Source: Colletes latitarsis
Lineage: Eukaryota > Arthropoda > Insecta > Hymenoptera > Colletidae
Direction: 5' to 3'
DNA: 64,000 bases
NCBI RefSeq assembly: GCF_051014445.1
Contig: NC_135147.1
Location: 24,828,479-24,892,478 of the forward strand
The notes under the pieces were generated by a model. The model had not been told where the DNA came from. It saw only the letters and a list, made by a program, of their open reading frames with translations, and searched no databases. Shown here piece by piece: positions 61,345-64,000 of the stretch. The position numbers were made by a program, and so were the translations under genes. How positions within the stretch are numbered: the first letter of the stretch is position 1; each line of letters opens with the position of its first letter.

Positions 61345-62085
61345 AACGTGTTAAAAAATTGGACCACTTTCATGGGGGTTTTTTTCACTTTATGGTGTTG
61401 AGGAACAACTTCTTGAATATTCTTAGAATTTCTATGTATTCTTGACCAATATACGCGTCGTTTGCTTTTCGAAACATTAGAATCCCTCGATCCGTTCGGG
61501 AGTTATGATTTTTTAAACATACGCGTGAAGTTTCAGTGAAACATATCAATGCGTGGTCAGACATTGTATTTTCGGTAATGAATTTTTTTCTCGAAAATGC
61601 GTAGGATTTCGGGGGTATGTGTGTTGACCAAAAATGGTTGTCATTGACCCCTGTAGCTAGAAATAATTTTTTTAGAACGATTTGAAATTTTTTTTTCGCC
61701 GACAAATTTGTCCACATTCCGGAATTTTTTTCTCGAAAGTGGGTAGGATTTCGGAGGTATGTGTATTCACCAAAAATGATTGCAATCGATCCCTGCAACT
61801 AAAAATAATTTTTTTAGAACGATTTGAAACACATGAAATTTCAGGGAAACATATCAACGCATAGTCAGACGTATTTTCGGTAACAAATTTTTTTCTCGAA
61901 AATGGTTAGGATTTCAAGGTTACGTTTATTCACCAAAAATTATTGTAATGGATCCCTGGAACCGAAAGTAATTTTTCCAGAACGATTTGAAATTATTTTT
62001 CTCATTTTTAATAAATGTATTTAACGTCGTATGGAAATATTATTTAATACTTTTGTATAGGTATCCATGAGCTCTACTTCCATAC
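61345..62085 (+). mobile_element. Family A fragment in permuted order
   Basis: It begins with the second core part (GGACCACTTT-CATGGGGG to GTTATGATTTTTTAAAC). It continues with about three internal units and then enters the first core part (TAATACTTTTGTATAGGTA, ATGAGCTCTACTTC), where it stops. In the 22.7 and 52.5 kb copies the first core precedes the second. Both inverted ends are absent. Confidence 0.7.
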
Positions 62086-64000
62086 TAAATATGGAAGGGA
62101 AAGTCCCCTATTCTCTGTCGGGAGACCCCTCGTCCAATATGCTGTCGATAATTCCTCAGCACACATGTCAGCGGATTACCTAAACATGCTCCTCCGCTTA
62201 ATACAGTGAAACTTTCCTCGACCCAAACAGATACAAATACGACGTTCGAACTGTTCCCCTAAGCGTTTCCCAAATTGAACTTGGACAGTTGGAGCATCGT
62301 TCGTGACCGTTGCCAACCGAATAAGAAGGGAGCCGCGAAAAGTACGCTGGCAAATATGTCGAACAAAGTTTGGACCAGATTCCGTCGAAAGGCCGATCGC
62401 ATCGAATATCCCAGCGGATTTTAATCGCGTAGCCGATTAAAATTTTATGGACGCTACTGCGTCCAGTTAAATATTTGAGCTTCGACCGACGCTGGGAAAC
62501 GCGATCGCTCTGATAACGAAACGGCGCGAATCAACAGGGGATAATTCATAAAACTGTTCCATCGTCATCGGCGGGGAAGAACGCTATCGTTAAAATGGAT
62601 TCCGAGCAGCCAATATTTTAACTGTACCTTCAAAAACTACGCGAATTTCGGGGTATTTTTGCTAAGGTAACACTGTCGGGTAAAATTAAAATTAAAAACG
62701 ACGAGATAATAACATCAAACAAATCCCGTTTAAATCCCAATGCAATTCGAAAAGGTTTCAAAAGGTATTTTAATATTAAATTCGAAATACGATTGGAATT
62801 TACGCGATAACAAAAATGGGTCATCGTGGCGCTATAAGGGTTTAAACGTGTTCCAAATGTAAAATTGTAGAGCCTCCGTGAAAGATATCCTCCGAATAAA
62901 GCAACTTATTTATCCATTAAAACGTACGAGTCGCAGATTCTAAACTTAACGTTATAGGACTCGTAAATATTATTTGTTAGCAATTTACGTTGAATTGAAT
63001 CGCTGTAACGATATGGATGTATACTCTAATTAAAAGAAAAAACTGCATTTCAATCGTCAACGTAGCGAATTATAATAAAAATAGGCGCAACGAGTGTCCG
63101 TAAACCTAGTGTTAAGATTATTCGATCGAAAGGATCATACTTCGTTGGTAACGCGAGACCTGTCCAACCGCCGTTACGATGTATCTTTCCCCTATTTCCT
63201 GCAGATAGCCACTCGTCCAACTCGAACAACAAACGAATAACACGGCAAAGCCTCCAGGACTATCGAGGGGGAGGAGGTTAACGAGCAATCGACAGGGTCC
63301 AGGGGCGCGCGCGACAAAAGCATCGAAAACAAAAGTGAACGCCATCAAAGCGGAACGGAATGGCCACAAAACCGAAGAAGGGTGCCAAGAGGGTCGCTAG
63401 GTGGCTCGAACGAACTCGTAAATGGAACTGGCAGGGGGTGGTTGGCGAGATTGAATTTTACGTCGAGTGGAACTGTCAATTTTCTGCTCGCGAGTACGAG
63501 TACGAGAGCACCGTCAGAGAGGGTGGTGTCTGCTCGAGAGGGGGTGGGTCGCGTCGACCTTGAGACACGTGATGATATCCAAAAGCTGGGGACCTTTTGA
63601 CGCGCGGCGAGACGTTTAATTTTCTACTCGAAATTCTGCCACGAATTGAATTACCCGGTGCAAACGTGCATCCCTTCCACCAATCCGGGGCTCTGGTTCA
63701 CTCGATCGGAGTTTATAGACTGGCGCCGGGGGTTGCGTGAACTTTTGGAGATCTCGTTTGGAGATTACAGCGTTAAATACAGCGTGTATTTTGTAACATT
63801 CCTAACAGTAATTGGTCCGTTTGAAATTTTATATTAGGTAATTGGTCCTTTGAAATTGTTATTTTGTCGAGAGTGGCTAGTGTAACGATTCGACTTGAGT
63901 TTCGCGAGCATTGCCCTACACGGAAGGGAAAAATAATGCAAAAGGAAGGAAGAAGGATGGAAAGCAGAGGCTAGGTTCAGAAATAAATTGCGACACCGAG
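62086..64000. other. Unique DNA to the end of the window
   Basis: A single TTAA-type end resembling the 3.7 kb element (GTAAACCTAGTGTTAA) lies at about 63100-63115, with no clear partner. A 67-codon frame from an ATG at 63360 begins with a Lys-rich stretch (Met-Ala-Thr-Lys-Pro-Lys-Lys) and could be a first coding exon, but no donor or domain supports it. Confidence 0.4.

Noticed and set aside
63360..63563. 67-codon frame starting Met-Ala-Thr-Lys-Pro-Lys-Lys, possible first exon
   Set aside because: Start context is acceptable, but no donor, domain or downstream exon could be identified.

Overview
This 64 kb window looks like nuclear DNA of an insect, most likely a hymenopteran such as a bee. 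That is an inference from texture. No long reading frame occurs (the longest is about 280 codons and lies inside a satellite array). CpG and the words TCGA, TTCGAA and CGCG are very common in the non-repetitive parts. AT-rich repeats alternate with CpG-rich unique sequence, and short inverted-repeat DNA transposons are scattered throughout. I recognise no protein family, tRNA, rRNA, CRISPR array or bacterial signal. The window is therefore intergenic DNA or the inside of one or more very large introns. The only hints of a gene are two splice-flanked open segments on the + strand near 37.0 and 38.6 kb that join in phase; these are weak candidates.

Most of what can be annotated is repeat DNA. 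Six families of long-unit tandem repeats are present. B has a 131-bp unit arranged as a 262-bp dimer (9.5, 12-13.3 and 15.9-16.6 kb). C has a unit of about 174 bp and is in phase with codons (27.1-28.1 and 29.9-30.9 kb). G has a unit of 222-258 bp (34.8-35.5 kb). D has a unit of about 218 bp (40.0-41.2 kb). E has a unit of about 288 bp (42.1-44.4 kb). F has a 41-bp unit, organised as a 123-bp trimer at 55.0-55.9 kb and as single 41-bp units at 57.8-58.5 kb. Three families occur as two or more nearby blocks separated by unique DNA.

Six copies or fragments of one DNA-transposon-like family (A) lie at 1.6, 16.0, 22.7, 32.1, 52.5 and 61.3 kb. It has terminal inverted repeats of about 110 bp, sits next to a TA dinucleotide as Tc1/mariner-type elements do, and carries internal tandem units of about 140 bp. 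One copy is inserted inside a unit of satellite B, which gives a relative age. Four short elements bounded by TTAA (or a one-base variant) with ends beginning CCC resemble piggyBac-type MITEs (3.7, 47.2, 49.3 and 51.8 kb).

The unique, CpG-rich blocks (about 3.9-7.2, 9.9-11.9, 13.7-15.8, 17-19.6, 33-34.5, 37.4-38.2, 41.2-42.1, 45.0-47.2, 47.9-50.9, 53.7-54.1 and 58.5-61.3 kb) could hold regulatory DNA or small exons, but sequence alone does not decide this. Reading frames of 60-177 codons there are frequently open on both strands at once and have no recognisable domain, so I treat them as chance.
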